A stretch of DNA of 64,000 nt, from the NCBI RefSeq assembly GCF_020281205.1, contig NZ_JACXZC010000007.1, positions 52,479 to 116,478 of the forward strand, in the 5' to 3' direction. The notes beneath the pieces were generated by a model. That model was not told the origin of the DNA, ran no database searches, and saw only the letters and a list, made by a program, of their open reading frames with translations. A program made the position numbers and the translations under genes. Shown here in pieces: positions 63,661 through 64,000 of the stretch (position 1 is its first letter; each line of letters begins with the position of its first letter). This DNA comes from Empedobacter stercoris. GTDB lineage: Bacteria > Bacteroidota > Bacteroidia > Flavobacteriales > Weeksellaceae.

Positions 63661-64000
63661 TACACTGCCCCCAAAAAGTTAGACACTTTTGGGGGCATTT
63701 TTTATGACAAGAAAAGTAAAATATGGTGTAGCATTTAAGTTACGCTGTGTGAAAGAAGTTTTAGAAAAACATCGAACAATACGTTCAATTAGTAAAAAAG
63801 AAAATATACATGCTTCTTTATTAAAGAAATGGGTTTCTGATTATCATAATCAAGGAATTTCAGGTATAGAACCTAAAAAAAACCAAACGTATAGCGTTGA
63901 ATTTAAGTTGAAAGTTATTAAGACTATAACTAGTCAATATCTTAGTTTACATGAAGCCAGAGTTAAATTTAATATTCCAAGTGAATCGGTTATTATAAAA
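63661..64000 (+). mobile_element. Left end of an IS3-type insertion sequence, cut by the window edge
   Basis: Terminal-repeat-like sequence TACACTGCCCCCAAAAAGTT at 63661-63680 precedes the orfA start by 24 bases. The end includes a hairpin, TGCCCCCAAAAAGT with ACTTTTGGGGGCA (63666-63697), which can shield the orfA start from outside transcription. The right end and any target-site duplication are outside the window. Confidence 0.75.
63704..64000 (+). CDS. IS3-type transposase OrfA (helix-turn-helix), partial
   Basis: The frame is open from the ATG at 63704 to the end of the window. The 99 residues visible start MTRKVKYGVAFKLRCVKEVL and contain two tandem helix-turn-helix units (SISKKENIHASLLKKWVSDY, and SLHEARVKFNIPSESVI), as in OrfA proteins of IS3-family elements that bind the terminal repeats. 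In this family OrfB would be made by frameshifting, but it is beyond the edge. Composition does not differ clearly from the host. Confidence 0.85.
   Translation, partial: MTRKVKYGVAFKLRCVKEVLEKHRTIRSISKKENIHASLLKKWVSDYHNQGISGIEPKKNQTYSVEFKLKVIKTITSQYLSLHEARVKFNIPSESVIIK

Overview
The window reads as a chromosomal segment of a low-GC member of the Bacteroidota, class Flavobacteriia. Evidence seen in the sequence: many promoters match the Bacteroidota -7 consensus TAnnTTTG; there is a SusC/SusD pair, a GH97 alpha-glucosidase and a bacillithiol-type BshC; DnaE carries an N-terminal proofreading exonuclease; most starts lack a Shine-Dalgarno sequence. A Weeksellaceae-type genome (Empedobacter or Chryseobacterium relatives) is my inference from gene content and was not checked against a database.

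Layout. 1-5.4 kb: a cut outer-membrane barrel gene, an MlaE/MlaF-type lipid ABC transporter, a SprT-like metalloprotein, a ManC-type nucleotidyltransferase, a membrane-anchored coiled-coil protein and a YtxH-like helical protein. 5.4-13.6 kb: GdpD-like lipoprotein, BshC, LysM/binding-protein fusion, dicarboxylate symporter and a TonB-dependent-type outer-membrane protein. 13.8-18.5 kb: housekeeping genes (DUF2520 protein, KdsC-like phosphatase, Maf, NadD, GNAT, DUF3820, rhodanese, Pth). 18.6-22.3 kb: a TlpA-like thioredoxin, then an overlapping pair of a GshB-like ATP-grasp ligase and a fused N-formylglutamate-amidohydrolase-like/DUF1704 protein. 22.3-32.4 kb: DMT exporter, AlaS, M23 peptidase, MerR regulator, DnaE and thioredoxin. 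32.5-33.6 kb: four tandem tRNA-Asp genes, then a Nudix gene whose whole 5' leader is an 11-copy heptamer repeat. 33.6-40.8 kb: ECF sigma factor with a membrane partner, secreted proteins, AhcY, a phosphopantetheinyl transferase, PnuC, a BI-1 protein and a LOG-family protein.

40.9-60 kb is one maltodextrin/starch utilisation locus. SusC, SusD and a SusE/F-like lipoprotein (leftward) face a LacI-type regulator (rightward) across an intergenic region with a perfect 16-bp operator-like palindrome. Rightward genes follow: an MFS sugar transporter, beta-phosphoglucomutase, GH65 maltose phosphorylase, then three GH13 enzymes and a GH97 alpha-glucosidase. The inferred flow is: glucans bind SusD/E and pass through SusC, are cut by exported GH13/GH97 enzymes, maltose enters by the MFS carrier, and phosphorolysis plus mutase give glucose and glucose-6-phosphate.

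60-64 kb: a PepSY-like lipoprotein, a methyltransferase with a duplicated winged-helix-like region, a second coiled-coil membrane protein paralogous to the one at 3.9-4.8 kb, and the left end of an IS3-type insertion sequence cut by the window edge. No intergenic stretch longer than 300 bases is empty; the 32.4-33.1 kb gap holds the tRNAs and the heptamer tract. No rRNA, CRISPR array, prophage or known defence system was seen.
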